Source: Spirochaetota bacterium
GTDB lineage: Bacteria; Spirochaetota; UBA4802; JAFGDQ01
Direction of reading: 5' to 3'
Assembly: GCA_016932015.1 (NCBI GenBank)
Contig: JAFGDQ010000059.1
Coordinates: 1 to 64,000 of the forward strand
Length of the DNA: 64,000 bases
Position numbers and translations under genes: made by a program. The notes under the pieces are model-generated. The model was not told the DNA's origin. It saw nothing but the letters and a program-made list of their open reading frames with translations, and made no database searches. Below are positions 42,701 through 52,074 of the stretch, in pieces. Every line of letters begins with the position of its first letter. Position 1 is the stretch's first letter.

Positions 42701-43607
42701 TATAAGCCTTATCAACCATTTCACGGTCATCAGGATGAACTGCTCCGAGAAAAGCATCGTACGAGGCGTCAAATTCCACCGGATCAATCCCGAAAATATT
42801 GAATATTCCCTCCGACCATATGAGAATGCCGGACACGAGATCAAGTTCCCAGTTCCCGAGTTCTGCTATGGCCTGCGCTTCTATTAGCTTTGCTTCGCTG
42901 CTCTTTAATTCATTTTCAACTATCCTGTGCAGGTCAATCTGCTTTTCCCTGTCAAGAGACATCCTTCTATTTACAAGAAGAACTATAAGCGGAAGCAGAG
43001 TTAAAGCAATGAATGCATCAGCAAAAAGAAACAGGGAGTCAGCTTTTCCATCTTTAAAAATATTATCTCCCTGAGTACCGGGAAGATTATTAAAAATATA
43101 AAAAATTTTATTGATACATAAAAGCAGAACCGTGATTCCGATCGGGCGGGTAATAATCTTCAGCGTATGTTTTCTTGCTTTATAAATCATAAACCAGGCT
43201 ATCTGTAATGATATAATAATGATCCCCGCAGCCAGATTGATATTCCTCAATAAAAGAGCGGGCTTAACACAGGTAAAATAGCTGTGTATTATTGCGAATA
43301 TGATTATAATGGCAATATTCCGGAACTGCCGTTTACTTACACCAAGATAGCGTTTGTATCCTTCATACAGTACCGCAAGACTGGAAATAATTAGTATATT
43401 TGCCGGTACTATTGAAAAAACATCAGGAACAATATCTCTTAATAGAATTAAACAAACGGCGGCAAACTGGAGTATGTATGAAACAAGCCATAAAACAATT
43501 TCAGGGGAACGTTTTCTGTTAAGCAGCCACAGAAATATCATTGTGATAACGCCTGACAGACAGATTAAGATATAAACAAAAAAGAGTGTCTTTATATCTA
43601 GCAGCAT
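39726..43607 (-). CDS. Membrane diguanylate cyclase with seven PAS domains
   Basis: The 1293-residue protein has about seven membrane helices (1-225), seven PAS domains in a row (each about 125 residues, from about 240 to 1115) and a GGDEF domain (about 1120-1285). The active-site loop reads RLGGDEFLIIAAEL, so it should make cyclic di-GMP. PAS 2-5 are near copies of one another (each has a form of IKD..GRY.LVN..WE and ends in a GTDITERK-like linker). PAS 6 and 7 form a second type (GAWEWN / GTWEWN). This indicates recent internal duplication. No allosteric RxxD or EAL domain is obvious. It is a paralogue of the 1032-residue protein upstream and probably arose by gene duplication. Confidence 0.9.
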   Translation of the reverse strand: MLLDIKTLFFVYILICLSGVITMIFLWLLNRKRSPEIVLWLVSYILQFAAVCLILLRDIVPDVFSIVPANILIISSLAVLYEGYKRYLGVSKRQFRNIAIIIIFAIIHSYFTCVKPALLLRNINLAAGIIIISLQIAWFMIYKARKHTLKIITRPIGITVLLLCINKIFYIFNNLPGTQGDNIFKDGKADSLFLFADAFIALTLLPLIVLLVNRRMSLDREKQIDLHRIVENELKSSEAKLIEAQAIAELGNWELDLVSGILIWSEGIFNIFGIDPVEFDASYDAFLGAVHPDDREMVDKAYTESLEKKEPYEISHRLLMKDGRVKWVKEICRTSYDDDGNALKSVGIVQDITEQKKTEEELSASRLFLEELIDYSATGITIKDTDGHYTFVNRIWEEDNKIERKDALGKTDEDLFPEEKAVKIRQDDMHVIESRKAAEFELVFGCGDNEKYILNVVFPVKNKEGIITGTCAIGTDITERKLMEEELKKNRQFLSILIDHSSAGFCVKDMSGRYVLVNRKWEKDTGFKRGEVIGKTDEEIYPDNRERALKYMTDDREVMESGNSKEFEFQIGDRIILNNVYPMIDDQGMISGICSVGTDITQLKQAEKEIIESRTFLSDLIDHSSTVICIKDLEGRYTLVNKKWERESGFSREYVIGKTDFDLFPEETAKSIREDDLEVMKSGITKEREFQRDHVYGIRYYLTIIYPVKNFKDEITGVCAIGTDITERKKAEDELSSSRRFLSDLIEHSDTAIVVKDLNGRFELVNRKWEEHTGFNRLNVIGKTHTDFFPDGLANQFFADDRKIIESGITNYREITVDNKEGSRYLLNVIFPIRNDNNEITGTCAIATDITERKLAEKMLAEERQRLAYILEATNVGAWEWNIEKNEIIFNERWAEIIGYSLKEIGPLTNETPSAFIHPDDYTVANEIFDRHFKNKIPFYECEVRMRHKNGSWIWVLDKGKVVKRADNGRPLLMAGANQDITDRKQAEELLGMERQRLGYILEGTNAGTWEWNYQTHEFKINDRWAEMIGYTIEELEPVDDQIPRKFIHPDDFDKVKELVEKHIKKEILYYESEVRMRHKNGSLVWVLARGKVVTWTDSGEPLLICGTQQDINLRKIAEEKIIHMATHDILTGLPTINLVRDRLSVAMSAARRRRNIRAVMFIDLDGFKKVNDSLGHNAGDRVLKLVAERLQSSIRETDTVARLGGDEFLIIAAELNFPQDTELIAKKAITQIALPIELEEQTFNISASIGIAFYSDDCTEMEQLIKLADEAMYTVKKSGKNSYAFANKPVLN

Positions 43608-44053
43608 TTTAAAAGAATCCGGGTATAATTCTTTTTTTCAATATATTTACAACCTGAAAAAAATTTTTAACAGTTAACAAAATAATCAGTTCACAGTTCC
43701 CTTCGATCCTGAGACTATGTGAAAAGAAATAATTTTAACACAGTCTACCTGTTTAGGAAACTGCAGCTTATCGGCTGAATGAAGCTGAATCCAAAGAATT
43801 GCTTTAATAAAAGAAATTACTTATAAGAATACTGATCTTTCAAAAATTTGATTTTAATTTTACCATAATCCTGGAATTAAATCAAACTATAAATATTTAG
43901 AATAATCATAATTTTAATATTAATAATGGAATTGCTGCAGAGCATCATTCCGACCTGTGTAATAATCTCCATAACACGGGTCATGATGATGCCGGAAGAG
44001 GTCAGAATGACGAGGTATAAAAAAAATATTTACTATAGCGGTTTAGAAACCGG
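43608..44053. repeat. Gap with a degenerate palindromic repeat
   Basis: The 446-bp gap between the two cyclase genes holds one recognisable item: CATTCCGACCT (43946-43956) and AGGTCAGAATG (43999-44009) form imperfect arms of an about 70-bp palindrome (43943-44014) ending in ACGAGG. ATTGCTGC next to it also occurs in the repeat at the kwaB end. Nothing else stands out. Confidence 0.4.
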
Positions 44054-47000
44054 TTATGAAGGCTTGTTCGCAAAAGAATAATTATTTTTACCTGTCTTTT
44101 TCACGGCATACATTGCTTCATCAGCCAGTTTAATCAATTCCTCCATATCCGCATACTCATCAGAATGAAACGCGATTCCAATGCTGGCAGAAAGATTAAC
44201 TGTATGTCCCTCAAAAGAAATCGGCTCTGTAATATGCTTAATTGCTTTTTTCGCTATAAGTTCTGCATCCTGAGGGAAATTAAGTTCTGCAGCTACAATA
44301 AGAAATTCATCCCCTCCGAAACGTGCGACAGTATCAGTTTCACGGACTGAATCCTGAAGCCGTTTTGCTGTCTGCTGCAGAACAAAATCCCCTGCATTAT
44401 GGCCGAGCGTATCATTAACTTCCTTAAAGCCGTCCAGATCAATAAACATTACCGCAACCAGGCTTTTATGCCTGCGCGCCATACTTATCGCAACAGATAA
44501 ACGGTCATTAACCAGATTTACTGCGGGGAGTCCGGTTAATGTGTCATGTGTCGCCATATGTACTATTTTTTCCTCAGCTATTTTTCGTAAATTGATATCC
44601 TGATGAGTACCGCAAATGAGCTGCGGTTCGCCGGCATCTGTCCATTTCACGACCTTTCCTCTGTCAAAAACCCATATCCAGTTACCGTTTTTATGACGCA
44701 TACGAAGCTCAAATTCATAATAGGGAGTTTCTTTTCTGAAATGTTTCCTGAATAATTCTTTTGACTTATTATAATCATCCGGATGCATGAATTTCGAAGG
44801 CATTCTTTCATCTATAGGTTCAAGCTCTTCAATAGTATAACCGATTATTTCAGCCCAGCGGTCGTTAATTTTGAGTTCACCTGTTTGATAATTCCATTCC
44901 CATGTCCCGACATTTGTTCCCTCAAGAATATATGCAAGACGCTGTCTTTTTTCAGCCAGAAGTTTCTCAGCCTCTTTCCGCTCTGTAATATCAGTGCCGA
45001 TTGAACAAATTCCTGAAATATTTCCTTTATCATCTTTTAAAGGATACACATTATTCAGAATAATTCTGCCGCCTATCTGAAATTCAAATTCCTTGCTTTC
45101 GCCTGACTCCATTACCTCTCTGTCATCAGCCATATATTTCAGAGCGGCTTCTCTGTCAAAAGGATAAATCTCTTCATCCTTTTTTCCCAGAACGTCATCT
45201 CGTTCAAAGCCTGTATCTTTTTCCCATTTCCGGTTTACAAGTATATAACGCCCTTCAGTATCTTTTACGCAAAAACCCGAGGTACTGTGTTCAATAAGAA
45301 TGGATAGAAACTGACGGCTTTGTTTTAACTCCTCTTCAGCTTTCTTGCTTCCCGTTATATCTGTCCCTATTGAACAAACCCCTTTTATTCGGCCGTTATT
45401 ATCTTTAAGAGGAAAAATATTAGTAAGATGATAGCTTTTACCATGCTCATTCTCCGTAAAAAAATATCTTTCTCTTGTATTGCCCGACTTTAATATTTCT
45501 TCATCATCTGAGCTAAAAGCGGTTGCTTTTTCTTCCGGAAACAAATCCGCGTCAGTTTTTCCCAGTACATTATTCCGGTCAAAGCCCCAGTAACCCGCCC
45601 ATCTTTTATTAACCAGTGTATAACGGCCTGCGGCATCCTTTACACAAATAGCCCCCGGACTATTTTCAACAATCTCATACAGTAAACGCCTGCTGCTTTT
45701 TAATTCATCTTCCGCTCTCTTAATAGGTGTAATGTCCGTTCCTATGGCACAGATTCCGGTTATTTCCCCATTTCTGTTTTTTATAGGGAAAATAGTGTTA
45801 AGAATGTATTTCTTACTGTTCTTTAAATCCAGCTCAAGCTCAAACTCTTTTGTCATGCCGGATTCAATTACACTTAAATCATCATTCCTGAACTTTCGAG
45901 CCGTTTCCGGGGGAAATAATTCTTCATCTTTTTTCCCAAGAACATCTTCTCTGTTTAATGAATTACCCTCCTCCCATATCCTGTTAACCAGAGTATAGCG
46001 ACCCTCCGGATCCTTAATGCTTATGCCTGCTCCGCTGAAATCAATAAGCTCGGAAAGAAAATGCCTGCTCTCGATCAACTCATCCTGAGTCTTTTTACGC
46101 TCTGTAATATCAAGCAAGCTGGAAATGAGGTATTTCTCACCTGAGAGCCGGATGATCTGCGACCATAACAGGCATGTTCTGATTTCTCCGTTTTTCATCC
46201 GGAATCTGAATTCCTTTTCCTTAACTTCAGATTCAAGCTTCAGTATTGACAGCATCTTTTCTCTGTCTTTATTGTCAGACCAGAGATTTAACCCTGTTGC
46301 AGAATCATTATAAAGTTCATCCCGCGAATAGCCGGTAATCGATACCAGGGCATCATTTACTTCAATAATTTTACCGTCTTCAAGCCGTGAAATTATGATC
46401 GCGTTTGGAGATGTTTGAAAAGATTTTGAAAATTTTTCCTGGCTTTTCCGAAGTTCATCTGCAGTCTGTTTATGGAGGAACAGCTCACTTTCAAGGTCCA
46501 GCGCGATTCTTTTATTTACCAGAAGAACGAGCACTGGAACCAGTGCCATAAGAAGAAATTCTTCAACTAAAATAACAACAGCGTCTAACGTACCTGACTG
46601 GAAAATATGTGTTCCCTGTAAATTTACAAGGTTATTGATTACCTGGATTATGTTGATCAGAAGAAACAATGCAGTTAAAAGGCCGATTATTCGCGCAATC
46701 GCTTTAAGGGCATGCCCCCTTACTCTGTAGAACATAAGCCATATTACCTGTATGCAAATTACGGCAAATCCCAGAGAGATATTGACTTTTCGCATTGCGA
46801 GATCCGGAACTATATATGTAAAATATGAATGGCTTAATATAAAAAGCAGTATGATGATATAATTATGAAACTGCCGGGTTCTCAACTCAAGATATTGTTC
46901 AAGCCCTGCGTATATGGCAGTCAATCCGGCAAGTAATAATACGTTTGATGTAACAATTGAAAATATTTCAGGAATTATATCGCGCAGAAGAATTAAAACA

Positions 47001-47152
47001 AGGCTGAATAGCACTAAAATATAACAACTTAGCCATAATAAAATACCCGGAAAGCGTTTCCTGTGCTGCAGCCATAAAGAGAATAAAACTATTATTCCCA
47101 TCAGGCTTATAAAAACAAAAAGAAGAAAAAGAGTTTTAATATCAATTCGCAT
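44054..47152 (-). CDS. Membrane diguanylate cyclase with five PAS domains
   Basis: The 1032-residue paralogue of the neighbouring cyclase has the same membrane region (1-225). Five PAS domains follow (about 240-855), then GGDEF (about 858-1025) with RFGGDEFLIVAAEL, so it is active by motif. PAS 1 differs from the first PAS of the other protein (FSKSFQTSPNAIIISRLEDG); PAS 2-4 and 5 correspond to the two repeated types there. The pair differs mainly in the number of copied PAS units. Both genes run leftward with a 446-bp gap, so they are likely transcribed separately. The signals are unknown; the membrane helices and PAS array suggest redox or small-ligand sensing at the membrane. Confidence 0.9.
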   Translation of the reverse strand: MRIDIKTLFLLFVFISLMGIIVLFSLWLQHRKRFPGILLWLSCYILVLFSLVLILLRDIIPEIFSIVTSNVLLLAGLTAIYAGLEQYLELRTRQFHNYIIILLFILSHSYFTYIVPDLAMRKVNISLGFAVICIQVIWLMFYRVRGHALKAIARIIGLLTALFLLINIIQVINNLVNLQGTHIFQSGTLDAVVILVEEFLLMALVPVLVLLVNKRIALDLESELFLHKQTADELRKSQEKFSKSFQTSPNAIIISRLEDGKIIEVNDALVSITGYSRDELYNDSATGLNLWSDNKDREKMLSILKLESEVKEKEFRFRMKNGEIRTCLLWSQIIRLSGEKYLISSLLDITERKKTQDELIESRHFLSELIDFSGAGISIKDPEGRYTLVNRIWEEGNSLNREDVLGKKDEELFPPETARKFRNDDLSVIESGMTKEFELELDLKNSKKYILNTIFPIKNRNGEITGICAIGTDITPIKRAEDELKSSRRLLYEIVENSPGAICVKDAAGRYTLVNKRWAGYWGFDRNNVLGKTDADLFPEEKATAFSSDDEEILKSGNTRERYFFTENEHGKSYHLTNIFPLKDNNGRIKGVCSIGTDITGSKKAEEELKQSRQFLSILIEHSTSGFCVKDTEGRYILVNRKWEKDTGFERDDVLGKKDEEIYPFDREAALKYMADDREVMESGESKEFEFQIGGRIILNNVYPLKDDKGNISGICSIGTDITERKEAEKLLAEKRQRLAYILEGTNVGTWEWNYQTGELKINDRWAEIIGYTIEELEPIDERMPSKFMHPDDYNKSKELFRKHFRKETPYYEFELRMRHKNGNWIWVFDRGKVVKWTDAGEPQLICGTHQDINLRKIAEEKIVHMATHDTLTGLPAVNLVNDRLSVAISMARRHKSLVAVMFIDLDGFKEVNDTLGHNAGDFVLQQTAKRLQDSVRETDTVARFGGDEFLIVAAELNFPQDAELIAKKAIKHITEPISFEGHTVNLSASIGIAFHSDEYADMEELIKLADEAMYAVKKTGKNNYSFANKPS

Positions 47153-47407
47153 TTTTATCTGATCCAGGCGGATTCCTTTAATTGACCTGGCGAATAATGT
47201 AAAAAAATAATTATTATTTTACATGTATTTTTTCTATTAATCAAATGAAATATTTATATAATCCTGCCTTGTTTTGATGAATATTTTTATGCTAAAAAAA
47301 CATAGTGATAAAATTTTAGCGAAATAAATGCTTTTATAATTATATTATCGGAATTGAAGTATTTGATCCGGTGATAATTATTTTTTGTAATAACAGGAGG
47401 CATTTGA

Positions 47408-47448
47408 AATAATAAAGCATTCAGCAACAGGCTGAAAGCTTTATTATT
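47408..47448 (-). terminator. Terminator of the MATE-MFS operon
   Basis: AATAATAAAGC (47408-47418) pairs with GCTTTATTATT (47438-47448), and inside it TTCAGC (47420-47425) pairs with GCTGAA (47431-47436), leaving a five-base loop. It begins 12 bases past the MFS stop. The 307-bp gap 47153-47459 holds nothing else I recognise. Confidence 0.65.
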
Positions 47449-47459
47449 GAAGGATAAAA

Positions 47460-48671
47460 TTATTCATGCTGCTGACTGCCGATATGATGCCTGCTGCCCT
47501 TTACAGACAGTCCGGCAATTATTCCCAGAATTCCAACAGGAATAAAAGCAATAAAAGAATTATACCATCCAAAACCTTTATCCAGCATTATACCGAAGGA
47601 CATAGGCCCTGTAAGCATTCCGGCATTCTGGCCCATAAGAATGATTCCCATTGCAAGGCCCTGTAAACGGCTGTCCCTGACAATTTCAGTAACTTCGGAA
47701 AAAAGCGCAGTAGGCACAAAAGATATAACAAGCCCAAGCACGATCATGATTACCGGAAGTCCGGGAGTGGCGGTCACCGGAGTAAAGGCCAGTACAAAAA
47801 CAAACACGAACAGAGGAAAAATATAAATAACCTTTCTGGACCCGATTCTCTCACACAGCCATCCGCCAAGAGGCCCGGAAAAAATTAAAAACAGTGTCAT
47901 TACACTGGTGAGCAGGTCTGCTTCAGTAAGCGGCAGCCCCCTCTCCGTATGAGCATAGGAAGGAAACCATGTCAGATACGTTGAAAAAATTGCGTTAAAA
48001 CTCATAAGAAGGAAACTTAACAGCCAGATATCCCTGTTTCTTAAAACTTTGCCGATGCCTCCATGCCCGGAAGCATTTTCCGGTATTTTTCTGTGCATAC
48101 CGGATGCGGCTGATCCTACTTTAAAGAAAAACAGAATACCTGTTATCAGGCTGAAAGCTGAAAAGACAAGCCATATAGTCTGCCAGTTCCAGAGACGCTC
48201 AATAAACGGCGACAAGGTAAAAGCCATCATTAAACCCGCGGGAACAGACATGCTCGAAAATCCCATAGCTTTAGTCAGCCTTTTACCGGGAAAGTAATAA
48301 GCTATAACAGGAGGGCCGAGTATGGAGGCCAGACTCAACCCGATACCCTCAATAAATCTGCTCATTAACAGGAGAAAAAATCCGTTACTGAAAGCTCCAA
48401 GAGCAGCACCTCCTGAAAGTGTCAGCATAATTATAAGTCCGGTTATTCTGACTCCTGCATGCCTGAATATAAATCCAGCGGGTATACCGATCATCATTCC
48501 GGTAAGCGCGAATATTGACATAAGCATACTGGCAGCACCTGCAGAAAAATTAAATTCCTGCATCAGAACAGGCATAACAGGCGGCACCTTGAACTGCGTT
48601 AAAGGCGGTGCCATATTAAATAAAATAATAACAACAAGAATTATCCACGGTGAACTTACTTTGCGGGACAT
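47460..48671 (-). CDS. MFS transporter
   Basis: The 403-residue protein shows about twelve membrane helices and major-facilitator features, including GIPAGFIFRHAGVR between helices 2 and 3 and GPLGGWLCERIGSRK between helices 8 and 9. It resembles the cyanate/nitrate-like or general anion subgroup (MFS_1) but the substrate is not evident. It follows the MATE exporter gene by 12 bases on the same strand, and the two share a terminator, so they probably form one export operon. Confidence 0.85.
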   Translation of the reverse strand: MSRKVSSPWIILVVIILFNMAPPLTQFKVPPVMPVLMQEFNFSAGAASMLMSIFALTGMMIGIPAGFIFRHAGVRITGLIIMLTLSGGAALGAFSNGFFLLLMSRFIEGIGLSLASILGPPVIAYYFPGKRLTKAMGFSSMSVPAGLMMAFTLSPFIERLWNWQTIWLVFSAFSLITGILFFFKVGSAASGMHRKIPENASGHGGIGKVLRNRDIWLLSFLLMSFNAIFSTYLTWFPSYAHTERGLPLTEADLLTSVMTLFLIFSGPLGGWLCERIGSRKVIYIFPLFVFVFVLAFTPVTATPGLPVIMIVLGLVISFVPTALFSEVTEIVRDSRLQGLAMGIILMGQNAGMLTGPMSFGIMLDKGFGWYNSFIAFIPVGILGIIAGLSVKGSRHHIGSQQHE

Positions 48672-48683
48672 AGAACAAACTCC

Positions 48684-50066
48684 TTATATAAGGTTCCCTT
48701 TTTCAGGTGCAGTTCCGGTTTTTACAGAGCTTAATTTCCTGAGTTTCATTATTAACGGTATAGTAATGGCGATTACAAAAACTGCGGACAGAGAATCATT
48801 TACGGGAAAAGCCCACCATACTCCGTCAAGCTGAAAAAAACGCGGAAGAATTAAAATCAAAGGCAGAAGAAAAACTACTGACCTGGAAATAGTCGCAAGA
48901 AAAGCCTGAACAGCTTTTCCGAGTGACTGAAAAATACTGGAACCGATTATTACAAATCCGCTGAGATACATTACGGCAAAAACTCTTTTAACAGCATACG
49001 CGCTAAGCATAATAAGTTCATTATCTCCCGTAAAAAGACCTATTATAGCTTCAGGAATCAGGAATACTATTAAAAATACAATAACGCCTGACGTAACTGT
49101 TGCTCCTAATCCCGTTAAAATTACTTTTATTACCCTGTCATAGCGGTGAGCACCGTAATTAAAACCAATAATCGGCTGAATTCCCTGGCCTATTACAATG
49201 GCAGGCATAATGGCAAACATAAGAATCTGATTAATAATGCCGTACGCAGACATTGCAATATCCCCGCCGTATGATACGATTGTACGGTTAACGAACACAG
49301 CGCACAGGCTGTTGGCAAGTGTCATTGCAAGAGAGGAAACGCCAATTGCCAGTATAGATTTGATGGAAGCAAAATCCGGCTTAAAAGCTGATATACGGAG
49401 AATGATTGCCGGTTTTCCCAGAAGATAATACCTCAGGAAGAACAGTAAAGCAATGACCTGAGATAAAACTGTTGCCCATGCCGCGCCCTGAACTCCCATT
49501 TGTAACTTGATCAGAAAAACAGCATCAAGAGCAATATTACATACAGCACCCAGTACCTGCCCCATCATAGGGATCATCGGATTCCCGCCTGCTCTGATTA
49601 AAAAGCTGAAGGCAAACCCGCAGGTTGCAACAGTCATGCCTATCAGCATAATTCTGAGATAATCGACAGAATAAGGCAATATCGTATCTGTCGCGCCCAG
49701 TACGCGGCATAAAAGTTTTACGTTTACAAGGCCTGACATAGAAAGGGTTAGAGCCACAACAACACTAAGCAGTATGGAATTTCCAAGAGCAGTTTCGGCA
49801 CGCTTCATATTCCCTCTTCCCAGCAGCCTTGAAATAAGAGAAGCGCCTCCCATTCCGGTCATAAGGCCCATGCCTACTACAAAAAGCTGAATCGGGAGTA
49901 CAATAGTAAGTCCCGCAATTGCCATGGAACCCACAAAGTGCCCGATAAAAATCATGTCCACAACATGATATAAAGTCTGTACCAGCATTGCAAAAAAAGT
50001 CGGAACAGTAAATTTAAGCAGTAATCTGCCTATTGAATCGCTGTCTAAGTTGAATTTTGAATTCAT
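48684..50066 (-). CDS. MATE family efflux transporter
   Basis: The 460-residue protein has twelve membrane helices in two six-helix halves, typical of MATE sodium- or proton-driven exporters. Family segments are VDMIFIGHFVGSMAIAGLT in the N-half and QGIQPIIGFNYGAHRYDRV in the C-half. It exports cationic drugs or metabolites; the precise substrate is unknown. First gene of the pair with the MFS protein. Confidence 0.9.
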   Translation of the reverse strand: MNSKFNLDSDSIGRLLLKFTVPTFFAMLVQTLYHVVDMIFIGHFVGSMAIAGLTIVLPIQLFVVGMGLMTGMGGASLISRLLGRGNMKRAETALGNSILLSVVVALTLSMSGLVNVKLLCRVLGATDTILPYSVDYLRIMLIGMTVATCGFAFSFLIRAGGNPMIPMMGQVLGAVCNIALDAVFLIKLQMGVQGAAWATVLSQVIALLFFLRYYLLGKPAIILRISAFKPDFASIKSILAIGVSSLAMTLANSLCAVFVNRTIVSYGGDIAMSAYGIINQILMFAIMPAIVIGQGIQPIIGFNYGAHRYDRVIKVILTGLGATVTSGVIVFLIVFLIPEAIIGLFTGDNELIMLSAYAVKRVFAVMYLSGFVIIGSSIFQSLGKAVQAFLATISRSVVFLLPLILILPRFFQLDGVWWAFPVNDSLSAVFVIAITIPLIMKLRKLSSVKTGTAPEKGNLI

Positions 50067-50454
50067 TATAAAACCTTCTGATTGTTTACTTCTGAATGAT
50101 AGTAGATTTTTTTACTTAACCATAACGCAATATATAGAATCTGATCAAAACAATTCCATATCATGGGAAATGTTTATAAAATATTAATTATATCAAAATG
50201 ATGTAATTCCGATTGATAGCCAGTGTTATTATTCCGGAATAGTTGGCAAGAGAGATTTTTAATAATAGCACATTTTTAGGAAAAAAGCACATCAAATATC
50301 TGTTTGACTTTTTGCCAACTTCCTGTTTTTATGATAATCAATACTTATATCAGAAGATAGCCATGAAAAATTTCGCGGGTAAGGCGGCATTCATATTACT
50401 CAATGAATGCGTTATATTTTTTTCATAATCGGAATATTTTCAGGGATTATAACA
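50067..50454. other. Intergenic region with a long inverted repeat before the SRAP gene
   Basis: AGTTGGCAA (50241-50249) is repeated in inverse at TTGCCAACT (50312-50320), enclosing 62 bases. TTGACT at 50304-50309 lies against the right arm. The 388-bp gap separates divergent MATE and SRAP genes, so the repeat could be an operator. No LexA-like box is seen. Confidence 0.35.
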
Positions 50455-51138
50455 ATGTGCGGAAGATTCACACAAAAGAGCGAAAGGCCTGATATTCAGA
50501 TCGAGTTCTATATAAAGGGCTGGAACAGCGAACCGGATATCAGTTACAATGTGGCTCCGTCACAGAATGCAGGCATTATAACAAATGACGGTACCGGAAA
50601 TAAATTCAGCCTTTTCCGCTGGGGCCTTGTTCCTTTCTGGTCAAAAGATCCGAATGCAGGATTTAAAATGATAAACGCAAGGGCTGTAACTATTACTCAA
50701 AAGCCGGCTTACAAGACGCCGTTTAAAAGTAAGCGGTGCCTCGTACCTGCCAACGGGTTTTACGAATGGAAGACGGATGGTAAGAGCAAAATTCCGTACT
50801 ACATTTTCCTGAAAGACAGACCTGTTTTCAGTCTTGCCGGAATCTTTGACGAATGGAACACTCAGGACAATGAAAAACTTTTTACTTTCAGCATAATTAC
50901 AACAGAAGCAAATGAACTTGTCGGGGAAATACATGATAAGAAACGAATGCCTGTTATAATCGATAAAGAAAACCGGGAACTATGGCTTAATAATAATGAA
51001 TATCCTGAATCAGTTTTAACAGGTTTACTGAAACCTTATGACTCAGGCCTCATGGATGCATACGAAGTAACTCCGTTTGTCAACTCACCGAAAAACAATT
51101 CACCGGAATGTATAGAACCTGCTGAAAATCTGCTTTAG
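50455..51138 (+). CDS. SRAP domain protein (YedK/HMCES family)
   Basis: The 227-residue protein begins MCGRFTQ; after Met removal Cys becomes residue 1 and forms a DNA-protein crosslink with abasic sites in single-stranded DNA. Other active residues are in PSQNAG, INARAVTI, CLVPANGFYEWK (Glu) and EIHDKKRMPVI (His). An upstream in-frame start would bury the cysteine, so the ATG at 50455 is correct. It protects abasic sites during replication. It stands alone. Confidence 0.93.
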   Translation: MCGRFTQKSERPDIQIEFYIKGWNSEPDISYNVAPSQNAGIITNDGTGNKFSLFRWGLVPFWSKDPNAGFKMINARAVTITQKPAYKTPFKSKRCLVPANGFYEWKTDGKSKIPYYIFLKDRPVFSLAGIFDEWNTQDNEKLFTFSIITTEANELVGEIHDKKRMPVIIDKENRELWLNNNEYPESVLTGLLKPYDSGLMDAYEVTPFVNSPKNNSPECIEPAENLL

Positions 51139-51164
51139 AAAAACCCATATCTCTTTTTCCTTCT

Positions 51165-51986
51165 CTATAGCCGTGAATCATTTCCCTGCTTAACTACTGA
51201 TGCCCTGTTCCAGTAGAAATATGACGAAGCATAAGGGTTCTGTCTCAACTCATTAAGTTCGTTAATAGCGCTGTCAATCTCATCCTCGATGACATTTTCC
51301 ATTTTCATTAACATGTCTTTCTCGCTTCTTAATATTTCAATGGAATTGACAATCCATGGATCAAAAGCAGGTGAATTATAATAATGAACCTCAGGACAAA
51401 TACTTAATTCTATTGAAGAAAAGCCTGCCTGTTTTAACAGATAAAACAGCTTTTTCCCGATCTCTGCATCACCTCCAAGTTTTGACTGAAGGTCTATTGA
51501 TTTTTTTAAAACAAAATTATAGTCAGGGCAGTCAGGGTAAAAAGAATTCATCAGGACATTATTTTCCTGTATAAAGAATCTTCCACCGTCTTTCAATACT
51601 CTTAAAATTTCTTTGAGTACAGTCTGCGGATCAGATACATGCTCCAGTACATACCTGCAGTAAACCAGGTCACATGAAGAATCTTCAATATCAAGAGATA
51701 ACGCGTTTCCCTGAATAAATTTCAGATTTTCAGTACTGCCGAAATTATTCCGCGCTTTTTCAATCTGTTCGGCTGCTATTTCAATTCCTGTTACTGCTGT
51801 GTCCGGAAACCGTGCAGCTATTTCATTGGCAAGTATGCCAAGTCCTGATCCGACTTCAAGAATTGAATCATTATGATAAATTGAAAGAAAATCAATAAAT
51901 GCATTATTTGTAATTTCATTGAGCAGTGATAAGCGTTTCTGTTCCTCCGTATGAGTGCCGTGAATGTAAGTTGATTCACTTTTCAT
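51165..51986 (-). CDS. SAM-dependent class I methyltransferase
   Basis: The 273-residue protein has the class I fold: ILEVGSGLGILANEIAA (SAM loop), TGIEIAAEQIEKA, KFIQGNALSLDIED and DLVYCRYVLEHVSDPQTV. The substrate is not evident; the C-terminal part (about 170-273) is family-specific. The ATG at 51986 has CAGGAGA eight bases before it, so it is preferred over an upstream Met. It is leftward and convergent with the SRAP gene. Confidence 0.85.
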   Translation of the reverse strand: MKSESTYIHGTHTEEQKRLSLLNEITNNAFIDFLSIYHNDSILEVGSGLGILANEIAARFPDTAVTGIEIAAEQIEKARNNFGSTENLKFIQGNALSLDIEDSSCDLVYCRYVLEHVSDPQTVLKEILRVLKDGGRFFIQENNVLMNSFYPDCPDYNFVLKKSIDLQSKLGGDAEIGKKLFYLLKQAGFSSIELSICPEVHYYNSPAFDPWIVNSIEILRSEKDMLMKMENVIEDEIDSAINELNELRQNPYASSYFYWNRASVVKQGNDSRL

Positions 51987-52074
51987 ACTTAAATTCTCCT
52001 GAAGGGTATACAATAAGCTTAAAGATTTGAAATATAAAATTGAATAATAAATATTTCAACTTCCAAAATCATAT

